Part shown: positions 16,815-24,823 of the stretch, piece by piece
Layout of the letters: each line of letters starts with the position of its first letter
How positions within the stretch are numbered: the first letter of the stretch is position 1
Source: an uncultured Planococcus sp.
GTDB taxonomy: Bacteria > Bacillota > Bacilli > Bacillales_A > Planococcaceae
Direction: 5' to 3'
NCBI GenBank assembly: GCA_947502505.1
Contig: CANNAE010000005.1
Coordinates: forward strand, 1 to 64,000
DNA: 64,000 nucleotides
Position numbers and translations under genes: made by a program
The notes under the pieces: model-generated
Databases searched by the model: none
What the model was told of the DNA's origin: nothing
The model's input: the letters and a program-made list of their open reading frames with translations, nothing else

Positions 16815-17576
16815 TTGGAAGCAATATTATTGGAATATGCATGGGTGCTGCTCGTGCTCGTCGCATTGGAAGGTTTGCTTGCGGCGGATAATGCGGTCGT
16901 TATGGCGGTCATGGTCAAGCACTTGCCGAAAGCGCAACAGAAAAAAGCATTGTTCTACGGGCTGCTCGGAGCGTTTGTGTTCCGTTTCGCAGCATTATTC
17001 ATGATTACTTTGCTCGTCGATGTGTGGCAGATCCAGGCACTCGGGGCAGCGTATTTATTATTCATCGCATTTAAACATATTTACGATCAGCGAAAAGGCG
17101 AAGAGCATTCGATTGAACCTGAAAAGACAAAGGGTTCTGGCTTTTGGATGACGGTATTGAAAGTGGAATTGGCGGATATCGCGTTCGCCGTCGACTCGAT
17201 GCTCGCAGCGGTGGCGCTCGCCATTACTTTGCCGCATCTCGGGTCATTCGAAATTGGCGGCATCAATGGCGGCCAGTTTGCGGTGATGCTCGCCGGCGGA
17301 TTGATCGGCCTTGTCATCATGCGTTTTGCGGCGCATAAATTCGTTAAATTGCTGACGAATTATCCGCAGCTGGAAACGACCGCATTCGTTGTCGTCGGCT
17401 GGGTCGGCGTCAAATTGACCGTTCTGACACTCGGGCACGAAGGCGTGGGCATCTTGCCGTACGAATTCGTCCACTCGACGGAATGGAAATTGATTTTCTG
17501 GGGCGTGTTACTGGCGATTGTAGCCATCGGCGCACTCATCAGCGTCAAGAAAAAACGCGAACAAAGCGCGGCGTAA
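16815..17576 (+). CDS. TerC family membrane protein, probable Mn2+ exporter
   Basis: A 253-residue integral membrane protein of the TerC family (YkoY/YceF type) with about seven helices. The acidic motifs EGLLAADNAVVMAVMV and VELADIAFAVDSMLAA supply the likely metal ligands. In B. subtilis, TerC proteins export Mn2+ and help load secreted metalloenzymes. The start is TTG at 16815, chosen because AGGAGG at 16801-16806 is ideally spaced and no ATG fits. The upstream Mn2+ riboswitch indicates induction by manganese. Confidence 0.88.
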   Translation: MEAILLEYAWVLLVLVALEGLLAADNAVVMAVMVKHLPKAQQKKALFYGLLGAFVFRFAALFMITLLVDVWQIQALGAAYLLFIAFKHIYDQRKGEEHSIEPEKTKGSGFWMTVLKVELADIAFAVDSMLAAVALAITLPHLGSFEIGGINGGQFAVMLAGGLIGLVIMRFAAHKFVKLLTNYPQLETTAFVVVGWVGVKLTVLTLGHEGVGILPYEFVHSTEWKLIFWGVLLAIVAIGALISVKKKREQSAA

Positions 17577-17641
17577 CAGGCCAAGTTGCAAGCTCGGCAC
17601 CTGCATGATAAAATCAACTCAATTCTGAAGTGAAACGAGTT

Positions 17642-17819
17642 GATGGGTGGACAATGCGCAACTAACCTATATTTTTAGTCATTTGAAATAGTTATTTTTC
17701 GAAGGCAAAAACATAGGATTAGTCTGCCCATTTCATCCATAAGGTGTTGCAGTTTATTCGGCACACCCAAAATGTACTGGCTAATCCTTCCAAATTTAGA
17801 TTTGGGAGGGTTTTTTTAA
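17642..17819 (+). promoter_or_regulatory. Transcription attenuator leader of vmlR
   Basis: Three leader segments can pair alternatively: A CTAACCTAT (17662-17670), B ATAGGATTAG (17713-17722) and C CTAATCCT (17781-17788). A pairs with B with one bulge; B pairs perfectly over 8 bp with C. C is the 5' edge of a terminator, CCTTCCAAAT / ATTTGGGAGGG plus seven T (17786-17817). A three-codon ORF overlaps A. A ribosome stalled there would free B to open the terminator. Confidence 0.75.
17654..17665 (+). CDS. Putative three-codon leader ORF (Met-Arg-Asn)
   Basis: ATG CGC AAC TAA follows a GGGTGG stretch and its stop overlaps attenuator segment A. Three-codon upstream ORFs have been described, to my recollection, in leaders of ABC-F resistance genes, where drug-stalled ribosomes relieve attenuation. 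The Shine-Dalgarno spacing is short, so this is tentative. The overlapping frame from ATG 17643 (11 codons) is an alternative. Confidence 0.35.
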   Translation: MRN

Positions 17820-17853
17820 TTCTCCCTGTCGATAGACGAAGGAGTGGTTCTGC

Positions 17854-19491
17854 ATGACAGAACTGATGAAATTAATGAAGGTATCAGTGGAAATCGAACA
17901 ACAAGCTCTTTTTGAAGAGCTGAGCGCAAACATCAAAAGCCGCGACCGCATCGGCATTATCGGGAAAAACGGGGCCGGAAAAACGACGCTTCTGCGCTTG
18001 CTTGCTAAAGACATCGCCCCGGCGAGCGGGCAGCTGCTAGAAACGCAGGGCATAAGCATTCGCTCTGTGGAGCAGGAGTTGGCCGATTACGCTTTTGAAG
18101 AAGTGACCGCAGCGGAACAAGCCTTATTGAACAAATGGCAGGTGCCGGTTCGCGATTTCGCCCATTTGAGCGGAGGCGAAAAGCTCAAGGCACGGCTTGC
18201 GAAAGGCTTGGCAATACCTGCAGATCTATTGCTATTGGATGAGCCGACCAATCATTTGGATGCACAAGGTACGGCACATTTGCTGCGCGAATTAAAGGCT
18301 TACCCAGGGGCCATCGCCATCGTCTCGCACGACCGCTATTTTCTTGATCGCGTGGCGACGAAAATCTGGTCCATTGAAAACGGCAAGGTCTATAGCCATG
18401 ACGGCAATTATAGCGACTATATGGAATTCCGCGAACAGCAGCGCAAAAGCCAGCAGCATGCCTATGAGACCCAGCAAAAACGCATTGAACGGATCGAAAA
18501 CCAGATGAAGCAGCTGTCTTCCTGGTCGGAATCGGCACATGCGCAATCGACTAAACAAGAGAGCTATAAGGAATATTACCGGGTCAAAGCGAAGCGCATG
18601 GACGCCCAAGTGAAATCAAAACAAAAGCGGCTGGAGAAGGAATTGGAAGAAGCGACAGTCGACAGAGTCGAGCCTGACGAAACGGTAGAGTTCGCTTTTC
18701 ACCCGAATCCAAAAGTGGGCAAGCGCTTTTTGGAAGTGACCGATGCCGGGAAAGCGTTTGGCGACAGGCCACTATTCACCCATGCCACGTTCACGGTGCA
18801 GCACGGAGAGAAACTCGCGGTGACCGGCGCAAATGGCAGTGGCAAGACGACGTTTTTGAAAATGCTGTCGGGCGAAGAGGCGGTAAGCTTCGGGGAACTG
18901 TGGCTATCGCCTTCTGCATCGGTCGGCTATTTGACGCAAGACGTCTTTGATTTGCCGCTCGATAAGACCCCGGCTGAGTTATTTGAACAAATTACCTTCC
19001 GTGAGCGGGGGCGTGTGCAGAATCTATTAAAGCATCTCGGATTCCGCAAAGAGCAATGGCTGGAGCCGATCCGGGAGATGAGCATGGGCGAGCGGGTCAA
19101 ATGCAAATTGATGAAGTTCATTTTGGAGGATAAAGATGCCCTCTTGCTCGATGAGCCGACCAATCATTTGGATTTGCCATCGCGCGAACAATTGGAATCG
19201 ACTTTGGCGGATTATCGCGGCACGCTTCTCGTCGTATCGCATGACCGTTATTTGCTCGACAAGGTGACGGATGGCCAGCTGGTGTTTGCAGATGGGACCA
19301 TTCGCAAACAGCTCGGGAAAGTGGCCCCGCAAGCATCACTCGGAAGCAGCGGTGAACTTCGACTGAAACTCGAAACGGAACGCCAGGCCGTGCTCGGGAA
19401 ACTCAGTTTTATGCAGCCGAAAGACAAAGGCTATAGCGAACTGGATCGGCGCTTTGTGGAATTGACGCGGCAAATAAAAGAACTGGAGTAG
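17854..19491 (+). CDS. vmlR: ABC-F ribosome protection protein, VmlR type
   Basis: A 545-residue ABC-F ATPase without membrane segments. Two nucleotide-binding domains carry Walker A GKNGAGKTT and GANGSGKTT, signatures LSGGEK and MSMGER, and LLLLDEPTNHLD twice. Between them is a long helical linker (about 190-285, antibiotic-resistance domain) with KQESYKEYYRVKAKRMDAQ. Sequence and length follow B. subtilis VmlR closely, which displaces lincosamides, streptogramin A and pleuromutilins from the ribosome. GAAGGAG lies 8 nt before the ATG. The upstream attenuator predicts drug-induced expression. Confidence 0.9.
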   Translation: MTELMKLMKVSVEIEQQALFEELSANIKSRDRIGIIGKNGAGKTTLLRLLAKDIAPASGQLLETQGISIRSVEQELADYAFEEVTAAEQALLNKWQVPVRDFAHLSGGEKLKARLAKGLAIPADLLLLDEPTNHLDAQGTAHLLRELKAYPGAIAIVSHDRYFLDRVATKIWSIENGKVYSHDGNYSDYMEFREQQRKSQQHAYETQQKRIERIENQMKQLSSWSESAHAQSTKQESYKEYYRVKAKRMDAQVKSKQKRLEKELEEATVDRVEPDETVEFAFHPNPKVGKRFLEVTDAGKAFGDRPLFTHATFTVQHGEKLAVTGANGSGKTTFLKMLSGEEAVSFGELWLSPSASVGYLTQDVFDLPLDKTPAELFEQITFRERGRVQNLLKHLGFRKEQWLEPIREMSMGERVKCKLMKFILEDKDALLLDEPTNHLDLPSREQLESTLADYRGTLLVVSHDRYLLDKVTDGQLVFADGTIRKQLGKVAPQASLGSSGELRLKLETERQAVLGKLSFMQPKDKGYSELDRRFVELTRQIKELE

Positions 19492-19516
19492 AGGGAACAG
19501 AAGAGTAGACGACAGA

Positions 19517-19545
19517 AAAGAGACGGCCGCAGCCGTCTCTTTTTT
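19517..19545. terminator. Bidirectional terminator between vmlR and hrtA
   Basis: The stem AGAGACGGC / GCCGTCTCT with a CGCA loop is flanked by AAAA and TTTTTT, so it can serve both converging transcripts. Confidence 0.88.
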
Positions 19546-20215
19546 ACGCCAAGCGGCCGTCTTTCATAGTGAGGACGCGGTCTGCATAGGTGAGCAGGTC
19601 TTCTTCGTGAGTGACCATTAAAGAGGCAATGTTTAGCGTTTTTGTCAGTTTCTGAAGCAACTCCATTACTTCGCGCGATTTGGTAGAGTCCAAACTTGCC
19701 GTCGGTTCGTCTGCGAACAAAATTTTCGGTTGGTGGACAATCGCGCGTGCAATGGCGATGCGCTGCTTTTCACCGCCGGACATCGAAGCAGGGTATGCGG
19801 TTTTTCGGTGGCCCATGCCCACCTCATCCAGCATTTTTTCGACCTCTTCTCGTCGTTGTTTTGCCGAAAGAGAGGAGCCTGCCGTCTCGAGCATGAGCAG
19901 CAATTGCTCTTCGGCCGTGAGAAATGGTACCAGGTGAGACGATTGAAATACAAAGCCGAACGATTCCGCACGGATTTGCCGTACTTTTTCCGGACTCAGC
20001 GCGCTAAGGTCTTGGCCATCAAAATGAATTTCGCCAGATGACGGAGTTTGAAGCCCCGCCGCGATTGTCAGCAGGGTGCTTTTGCCAGAGCCAGATGACC
20101 CGACAAGGGCCGTAATTTCACCTTCCGCCAGCGACAAGTCGACGCCTTTTAAAATTTCCTCCGAAACTTCACCGGTCGTGAAGCTCTTTTTAATGTTGCT
20201 CGTTGAAAAAATCAT
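19544..20215 (-). CDS. hrtA: ABC transporter ATPase, HrtA-like
   Basis: A 223-residue ATPase of the MacB/LolD branch, which pairs with FtsX-fold permeases. Walker A GSSGSGKST, Q-loop FQSSHLVPF, signature MSGGEKQR, Walker B ILFADEPTA and the switch His in VTHEED are all intact. It lies 2 nt downstream of an HrtB-like permease gene. With the nearby HssRS-like two-component system the set resembles the staphylococcal haem exporter HrtAB, although the gene order here is permease first. The assignment to haem is by similarity and context. Confidence 0.82.
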   Translation of the reverse strand: MIFSTSNIKKSFTTGEVSEEILKGVDLSLAEGEITALVGSSGSGKSTLLTIAAGLQTPSSGEIHFDGQDLSALSPEKVRQIRAESFGFVFQSSHLVPFLTAEEQLLLMLETAGSSLSAKQRREEVEKMLDEVGMGHRKTAYPASMSGGEKQRIAIARAIVHQPKILFADEPTASLDSTKSREVMELLQKLTKTLNIASLMVTHEEDLLTYADRVLTMKDGRLA

Positions 20216-20217
20216 GC

Positions 20218-21252
20218 TTATCCTTCTCCTTGTTGAATGGCTTGAAGCGGTTGGGCCTTGCGGATTTGAAAGCCTGACAGTGTCGCTCCGGCAAACCCGA
20301 TGGCAAAAAATACCGCTGATAATTGAAGCGTAGTGCTAACCGGCAAGTAAAATGGCATGTCGCTTGGTGCCAGGATTTCGAACAATTGGCTAAGGACAAT
20401 GGCTAAAGTGAGCGCGGTGGCGGTGATGACGAGCATCTGCACCCAGATCATCCGGAACAAGGCGCCGGTCTTCACGCCGATTGCTTTTAAGATGCCGTAC
20501 AAGCCGAGCTTCTGGATGTTCATCATATAGAAGAAAATAGCGAACAGCATGCCACTGATAACGACCAAGAACCAGACGATCATCGACAGCGACAATTGTT
20601 CGGCGCTATAGCTTGGCAAGGTGTTGAGGAATGCTTCAATGGAGAAGCTTTGCAAACCGGCGATTGCACCGAGTTCTGCCGCCTCTGGAACGAACAGCAT
20701 TTGCAGTTCATCTGTCCGGTACATTTCCGCAAAGTCATCCGGATGGATAAAAGCGACAGCGGCGTGGCTGTATTTCGCGCCGTTTGAAAAATCGGCTACG
20801 GTAAATTCGCCATCCAACTGGCTGTTGGTAAAGATGTCGCCTTGCTTGATGCCGTCTTCTTCTAGCGAGCGGTCGAGGATGATCTCGCCTTTTTTGACAT
20901 CCGGAAATTGAGCCGAACCAGTCGACGTGGCGAAGGCGACGCTTTGTTGTTCGTCTTGTTCATTCAATAAAAAACCCATCTGGATGGAGAATGCAAACGC
21001 GCCGTCGTTTTCCGACAGGACTGCTTGCTGCATTGCCATGTCGATCGCGGACAAGGCGTGGGTTTCTTCCGCTGCTGTTTCCATATAGATCGTGCCGTCC
21101 GGCAAGTTCTTGATCAAGGCGGCATTGTCCTGTGACAAGCCGTTCGCGAGCCCTGAGATGATGAAGGTCAATAAGCTGATCAAAAAGACGATCGATCCGA
21201 GAATCACGAATTTCGTTTTACTTTTCTTCATTTCTTTCCATGCTAAGTTCAC
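20218..21252 (-). CDS. hrtB: ABC transporter permease, HrtB-like (FtsX fold)
   Basis: A 344-residue permease with one N-terminal helix (about 17-38), a large extracytoplasmic domain (about 40-220) and three C-terminal helices, the MacB/FtsX topology. Landmarks shared with staphylococcal HrtB from memory are FISGLANGL, LPSYSAEQ, FFYMMNIQKLGLYGILKAIGVKT (as short blocks) and DMPFYL near the C-terminus. HrtB extracts haem from the membrane and expels it with HrtA. First gene of the minus-strand pair; its promoter region carries a direct repeat resembling an HssR box. Confidence 0.8.
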   Translation of the reverse strand: MNLAWKEMKKSKTKFVILGSIVFLISLLTFIISGLANGLSQDNAALIKNLPDGTIYMETAAEETHALSAIDMAMQQAVLSENDGAFAFSIQMGFLLNEQDEQQSVAFATSTGSAQFPDVKKGEIILDRSLEEDGIKQGDIFTNSQLDGEFTVADFSNGAKYSHAAVAFIHPDDFAEMYRTDELQMLFVPEAAELGAIAGLQSFSIEAFLNTLPSYSAEQLSLSMIVWFLVVISGMLFAIFFYMMNIQKLGLYGILKAIGVKTGALFRMIWVQMLVITATALTLAIVLSQLFEILAPSDMPFYLPVSTTLQLSAVFFAIGFAGATLSGFQIRKAQPLQAIQQGEG

Positions 21253-21294
21253 GTTGTTCGCCTCCGTTTTGGTGTACTTTCAGTCTATAGAGGC

Positions 21295-21314
21295 AAGATG
21301 AATGGAAGGTGAAC
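21295..21314 (-). promoter_or_regulatory. Direct repeat resembling an HssR box
   Basis: On the minus strand the hrtB upstream region reads GTTCACCTT-CC-ATTCATCTT, an imperfect 9-2-9 direct repeat, followed 6 nt later by a TATAGA -10 box. From memory, the S. aureus HssR site is a GTTCATATT-type direct repeat with the same spacing. The repeat replaces a recognisable -35 box, as expected for an activator site. Confidence 0.55.
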
Positions 21315-21333
21315 GGGCGTTGACAGTTTGAAA

Positions 21334-21362
21334 TAAAAAAAGCCCTCCGGTTGTGGAGGGGA
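21334..21362 (-). terminator. Intrinsic terminator, minus strand
   Basis: Read on the minus strand, CCCTCC / GGAGGG with an ACAACC loop is followed by CTTTTTTTA. It would stop leftward transcripts from hssRS before the hrtBA promoter. Confidence 0.75.
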
Positions 21363-21386
21363 TTTGCAAGAAATATTGAGAAACGC

Positions 21387-21585
21387 GTTTTCCGAAGCTT
21401 ACCGCTCGCTTTCCCTGGGCTCGCGCCCAAGCCTCCTCAGTCGCTGTGCGCCTTGCGGGGTCTTGGTCGTCTTGCTGATCCACAGGAAAGATAAGGTCGA
21501 CCTATGGGAGACCTTATCTTTGCGAAAGTAATGCGCAGCATTATTGAGCAGAAGGGTTTATGAGCGGACGCTTCTCCAAACACTT
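21387..21585 (-). repeat. Interspersed Bacillales-type element with hairpin insert
   Basis: On the minus strand this element matches the one at 63341-63468 at both ends (AAGTGTTTGGAGAAGCGTCC ... GCGAGCGGTAAGCTTCGG) and through AGGAGGCTTGGGCGCGAGCCC. It differs by an extra block of about 75 nt containing a perfect 12-bp hairpin (AAAGATAAGGTC, 21487-21498, with GACCTTATCTTT, 21510-21521). No gene is seen in 21253-21647. Confidence 0.8.
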
Positions 21586-21647
21586 CGATAGCTAACTAAC
21601 TTGTTCACTATATATTTGCCCGTTTAATTAGAAATAAGGAATTTTTA

Positions 21648-23033
21648 TTAAACTGGCTCGTTCTGTGAAGCCGGCAAAGTGACCGTGACGGTGGTGCCAG
21701 CACCTGGCGCGCTGTCGAGTTCGATCCTTCCGCCGTGGAGTTCGATGATTTCCTTGGCGATCGATAGGCCAAGCCCGGAGCCTTTGTGGCCGCGGGTGCG
21801 GGCTTGGTCGGCGCGGTAAAAGCGTTCGAAAGCATGTTTCGTTTCGTCCTCTGTCATGCCGATGCCGTAATCGCGCACCGTAACATGGACATGGCCCTCA
21901 CTTTGCATAAGGGTTATGTCGACCGAGCCGCCCTGTTCGCTGTATTTCACTGCATTGGTCAATAGGTTTTCCCAGACGGTTTGAAGCAGCACCGCGTTGC
22001 CTAGCGTATAAGCTGGGGTGAGCTGTGCAGACAGTGCCAGTTCTTTGTTATCGAACGCATAGCGCAAATGGCTGAGCGTCGCGTGCAATTGTTCGTGGAG
22101 TGCAACGGTTTCGAGCGCTTCCGGCGTTTCCTTGTCGACCGATGCCAAGGTCAAGAGTTGCGTCGTCAATAGAGACAGGCGCGCCGTCTCTTCGCGGATA
22201 ATGTCCGCGTAGTGCTGCTTGTCGGAATCGCTGATGCCCGGTTTCTCCAGCAAGCCGAGATAGCTTTGAATCGTATGGAGCGGCGACTGGATATCGTGGG
22301 AGACGTTATGGACGAATTCCTTGCGCTTGACGGTCGACTGTTCAATCCGCGAACGCATCAACAGAAACTGGTCGGCGAGGCGGCCGATTTCATCCCTTCG
22401 GTCGATCGCGAGCGGCACGTCAAAGGTTTCCGTCGCCATTTTCTCGGTCGCTTCGGTTAATTTCGTGATCGGCTGGATCAATAAACGCGCAACCAACAGC
22501 ATGCCAAGAAAACTTAACAGCACGATTCCCACGGCCAAGCCGCCGAACAGCAGATGAAGTTCCTGGAACAATAGCTCGATGTCTGGCCGCAGGAATAAAG
22601 CATAGGATTCACCGCTGAGTGTCACGGGGACGCCGATGGAATTTTGCAGTTCATTGGCGAAAAAGCCGGTGACGAAAGTTTGGCGTGGAAAATCACGGAT
22701 GCCGTTGAAAATGTCGCCGCCGAGCACGTGCTGGACGTCTTCTTGGGCGATCGTTTCATCGCGGAATTTGCCGCCGAAGCGCGAGACATCGCTGCCATCG
22801 GTCAAATACAATTGATAGCCGGCGTCACCGAGCACGTCGAGTGTACTTTCCACTTGATTCGGCGGCAGGCTGTTCAAATGGCCGGCAAACGATTCGGCAA
22901 TCGCGAGGTTTTTGTCGTTATTGTCTTCTTTCAAAAATTGATGATACAGCGTATTCATCGCGAAAAACGAAATGGCACTGCTGACGAGCATCGTCAGGAA
23001 CGTGAACCAGATGAATTTGACGTACAAGCTCAT
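21648..23033 (-). CDS. hssS: Sensor histidine kinase, HssS-like
   Basis: A 461-residue membrane kinase: N-terminal helix (about 8-28), extracytoplasmic sensor (about 30-165), second helix (about 170-190), HAMP, HisKA with H-box NVSHDIQSPLHTI, and HATPase with N-box NLLTNAVKYSE and GKGSGLGLSIAKE-like G-box (GHKGSGLGLSIAKE). Size and layout match HssS, which senses haem stress in staphylococci. It overlaps the response regulator gene by 4 nt. The signal is inferred from the neighbouring HrtAB-like transporter. Confidence 0.85.
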   Translation of the reverse strand: MSLYVKFIWFTFLTMLVSSAISFFAMNTLYHQFLKEDNNDKNLAIAESFAGHLNSLPPNQVESTLDVLGDAGYQLYLTDGSDVSRFGGKFRDETIAQEDVQHVLGGDIFNGIRDFPRQTFVTGFFANELQNSIGVPVTLSGESYALFLRPDIELLFQELHLLFGGLAVGIVLLSFLGMLLVARLLIQPITKLTEATEKMATETFDVPLAIDRRDEIGRLADQFLLMRSRIEQSTVKRKEFVHNVSHDIQSPLHTIQSYLGLLEKPGISDSDKQHYADIIREETARLSLLTTQLLTLASVDKETPEALETVALHEQLHATLSHLRYAFDNKELALSAQLTPAYTLGNAVLLQTVWENLLTNAVKYSEQGGSVDITLMQSEGHVHVTVRDYGIGMTEDETKHAFERFYRADQARTRGHKGSGLGLSIAKEIIELHGGRIELDSAPGAGTTVTVTLPASQNEPV

Positions 23034-23704
23034 GAGTCGGCCTCCAGTTTATAGCCGACGCCGCGCACCGTGACGATCTTGACATCCGGCGCGAACTGCT
23101 CGAGCCTGTTACGCAGCCGTTTGATGTGGACATTGATGGTCTGCTCATCCCCCTGGAAATCGAGCCCCCACACGTTTTCGATGATGGCGTCTCGCGTAAA
23201 TACGTGGCGCGGTTTCGAGGCGAGCAAGGCGAGTAGCTCGAATTCCTTCAATGGGATGAATGACAAGCCCTTCGGCGAGCGCAGTTCATAACTTTTCAAG
23301 TCGATCGTCAAAGACCCTGCCGTCAGGGTATTGTTTTCTGGGTGGTCATATCGGCGCAAAATGGCTTTGACACGGAACAGCAACTCCTTGGACTCGAACG
23401 GTTTGACCAAATAATCATCGGATCCGGCGAGAAATCCGCGTTCCTTGTCTTCGATATGGTGGCGCGCCGTCAAGAGGATGACCGGGATATCGTAGTCTGT
23501 GCGCAGGCGTTCGGTTAATTCGAAACCGTCGATTCCGGGCATCATGACATCGACAATCGCGAGGTCTACCGTCTGATGTTCCAGAAGCGCGAGAGCCTGT
23601 TCACCGTTTTCGGCGGATATCACTTCGTAGCCATGTTGCCGGAGCTCCACGGCGACAAACTGGAGCATATGTAAATCGTCGTCTACTGCGAGTATGCGGA
23701 TCAT
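23030..23704 (-). CDS. hssR: OmpR-family response regulator, HssR-like
   Basis: A 224-residue response regulator. The receiver domain (1-115) has the acidic pocket VDDD, the phosphoacceptor Asp in AIVDVMMPG, and Lys in LVKPFE. The C-terminal winged helix (about 130-222) ends INVHIKRLRNRL ... VRGVGYKLEA. Length and sequence track S. aureus HssR. AAGGAGGG lies before the ATG at 23704; longer upstream frames lack a ribosome binding site. First gene of hssR-hssS; the direct repeat before hrtB is a candidate target. Confidence 0.87.
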   Translation of the reverse strand: MIRILAVDDDLHMLQFVAVELRQHGYEVISAENGEQALALLEHQTVDLAIVDVMMPGIDGFELTERLRTDYDIPVILLTARHHIEDKERGFLAGSDDYLVKPFESKELLFRVKAILRRYDHPENNTLTAGSLTIDLKSYELRSPKGLSFIPLKEFELLALLASKPRHVFTRDAIIENVWGLDFQGDEQTINVHIKRLRNRLEQFAPDVKIVTVRGVGYKLEADS

Positions 23705-23849
23705 GTAAAACCCTCCTTGCCTACTAGTATAGGACATAGCATGAAAAGGCGTTAGATTTTCCTTTCGTAGATGTATCTTGCTTGTATAATGGAAAGAAAA
23801 CAACTACAGCGCAAATAACTTCGCTGCAAGTTTACAAGGAGTGCGGGCA

Positions 23850-24356
23850 ATGAGTGAAACCCACGTACATAAAGAAACAAATTGCTTGGGCTGCCGCCTG
23901 GCAAACAGCGAACTGCCGGTGCACATGGTCTATGAAAATGAATGGGTGGCGTGTTTTTTAGACCACGATCCGTTTAATGAAGGGCATGTGCTCCTTTTGC
24001 CTAAACAACATTTCCGCTTTATCGATGAGATGGACGAGGCGACGGCGTTTGCCATTTTACAGGCTTCCCAATTGATGAGCCGAACAATCCGTGAACGATA
24101 CGATCCGTTTGGCATCACGCAGACGCAAAACGGCGGAGGGCCTGATGAGTTGACGCATTTTCATTTGCATATCGTGCCGAGAAAACAGCATCAGCCGTTC
24201 GCGGGCTTTTACTCAGAAGAGTCGTGGGACAATGAAGCGCTGAAACAAGGATTGGCCGACACGCGCACTCACTTGGCGGAAGCTGTGGAAGCGCAGCTTT
24301 CGGTATTTCCCGGGAAATCACATACTGGAGGTCATTATGGCAAAACGAATCGATGA
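23850..24356 (+). CDS. HIT family hydrolase
   Basis: A 168-residue histidine-triad protein with the catalytic HFHLHIVPR motif (H-x-H-x-H) and the N-terminal CLGCRLANSELP segment with a CxxC typical of Bacillus Hit-like proteins. Family members hydrolyse nucleoside phosphoramidates or dinucleoside polyphosphates. AAGGAG at 23836-23841 favours ATG 23850 over GTG 23841. It overlaps the next gene by 20 nt. The extended C-terminus after the HIT motif makes it longer than HinT; substrate unknown. Confidence 0.87.
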   Translation: MSETHVHKETNCLGCRLANSELPVHMVYENEWVACFLDHDPFNEGHVLLLPKQHFRFIDEMDEATAFAILQASQLMSRTIRERYDPFGITQTQNGGGPDELTHFHLHIVPRKQHQPFAGFYSEESWDNEALKQGLADTRTHLAEAVEAQLSVFPGKSHTGGHYGKTNR

Positions 24357-24789
24357 ACAAGCGCTGCACCAACAGCATTACACGGAAATTCGCGACAAAG
24401 TGGCAGATGACCCTTATGCCCGTTCGCTCGGCATCCGTTTGACGAAATTCGAGGAAACCGTGGCCGAAGCGCAGCTCGTGGTGCAAGATCACATGGTCAA
24501 TGCCTATGGTACGGCGCACGGTGCGGTCATTTATGCGCTCGCAGACCATGTGTTATCGGTCGCAAGCAATGCCCACGGCAAAGCCTCGGTCGGCTTATCG
24601 ACCAATGCCCAGTTTATCCAAGCGGCAAAGCCTGGGGATGTGTTGACGGCGCGTGCAATTGAGACAAAGCGCAATTTCCGCGTCGGCTTTTACCGCGTCG
24701 ATGTGCTGCGAGGTGAGGACGTCATCGCGACGGTCGATGGGGTGTCTTACCGAAAAGACCATTATTTCGTAGGAACGGAAGAGGATTGA
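24337..24789 (+). CDS. PaaI-type hotdog thioesterase
   Basis: A 150-residue single hotdog-fold protein. NAYGTAHGAVIYALADHVLSVASN matches the PaaI/YdiI family catalytic segment (the helix containing HGAxxxxLAD), and VGLSTNAQFIQAAKPGDVLTA is the following strand pair. Such enzymes hydrolyse aryl- or acyl-CoA thioesters. The gene begins within the end of the HIT gene, with a GGAGG ribosome binding site inside it. No phenylacetate genes are nearby, so the acyl substrate is undefined. Confidence 0.85.
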   Translation: MAKRIDEQALHQQHYTEIRDKVADDPYARSLGIRLTKFEETVAEAQLVVQDHMVNAYGTAHGAVIYALADHVLSVASNAHGKASVGLSTNAQFIQAAKPGDVLTARAIETKRNFRVGFYRVDVLRGEDVIATVDGVSYRKDHYFVGTEED

Positions 24790-24823
24790 ATCTTCTGGAT
24801 TAAACCGGAAAGGAGGCGTGGAC

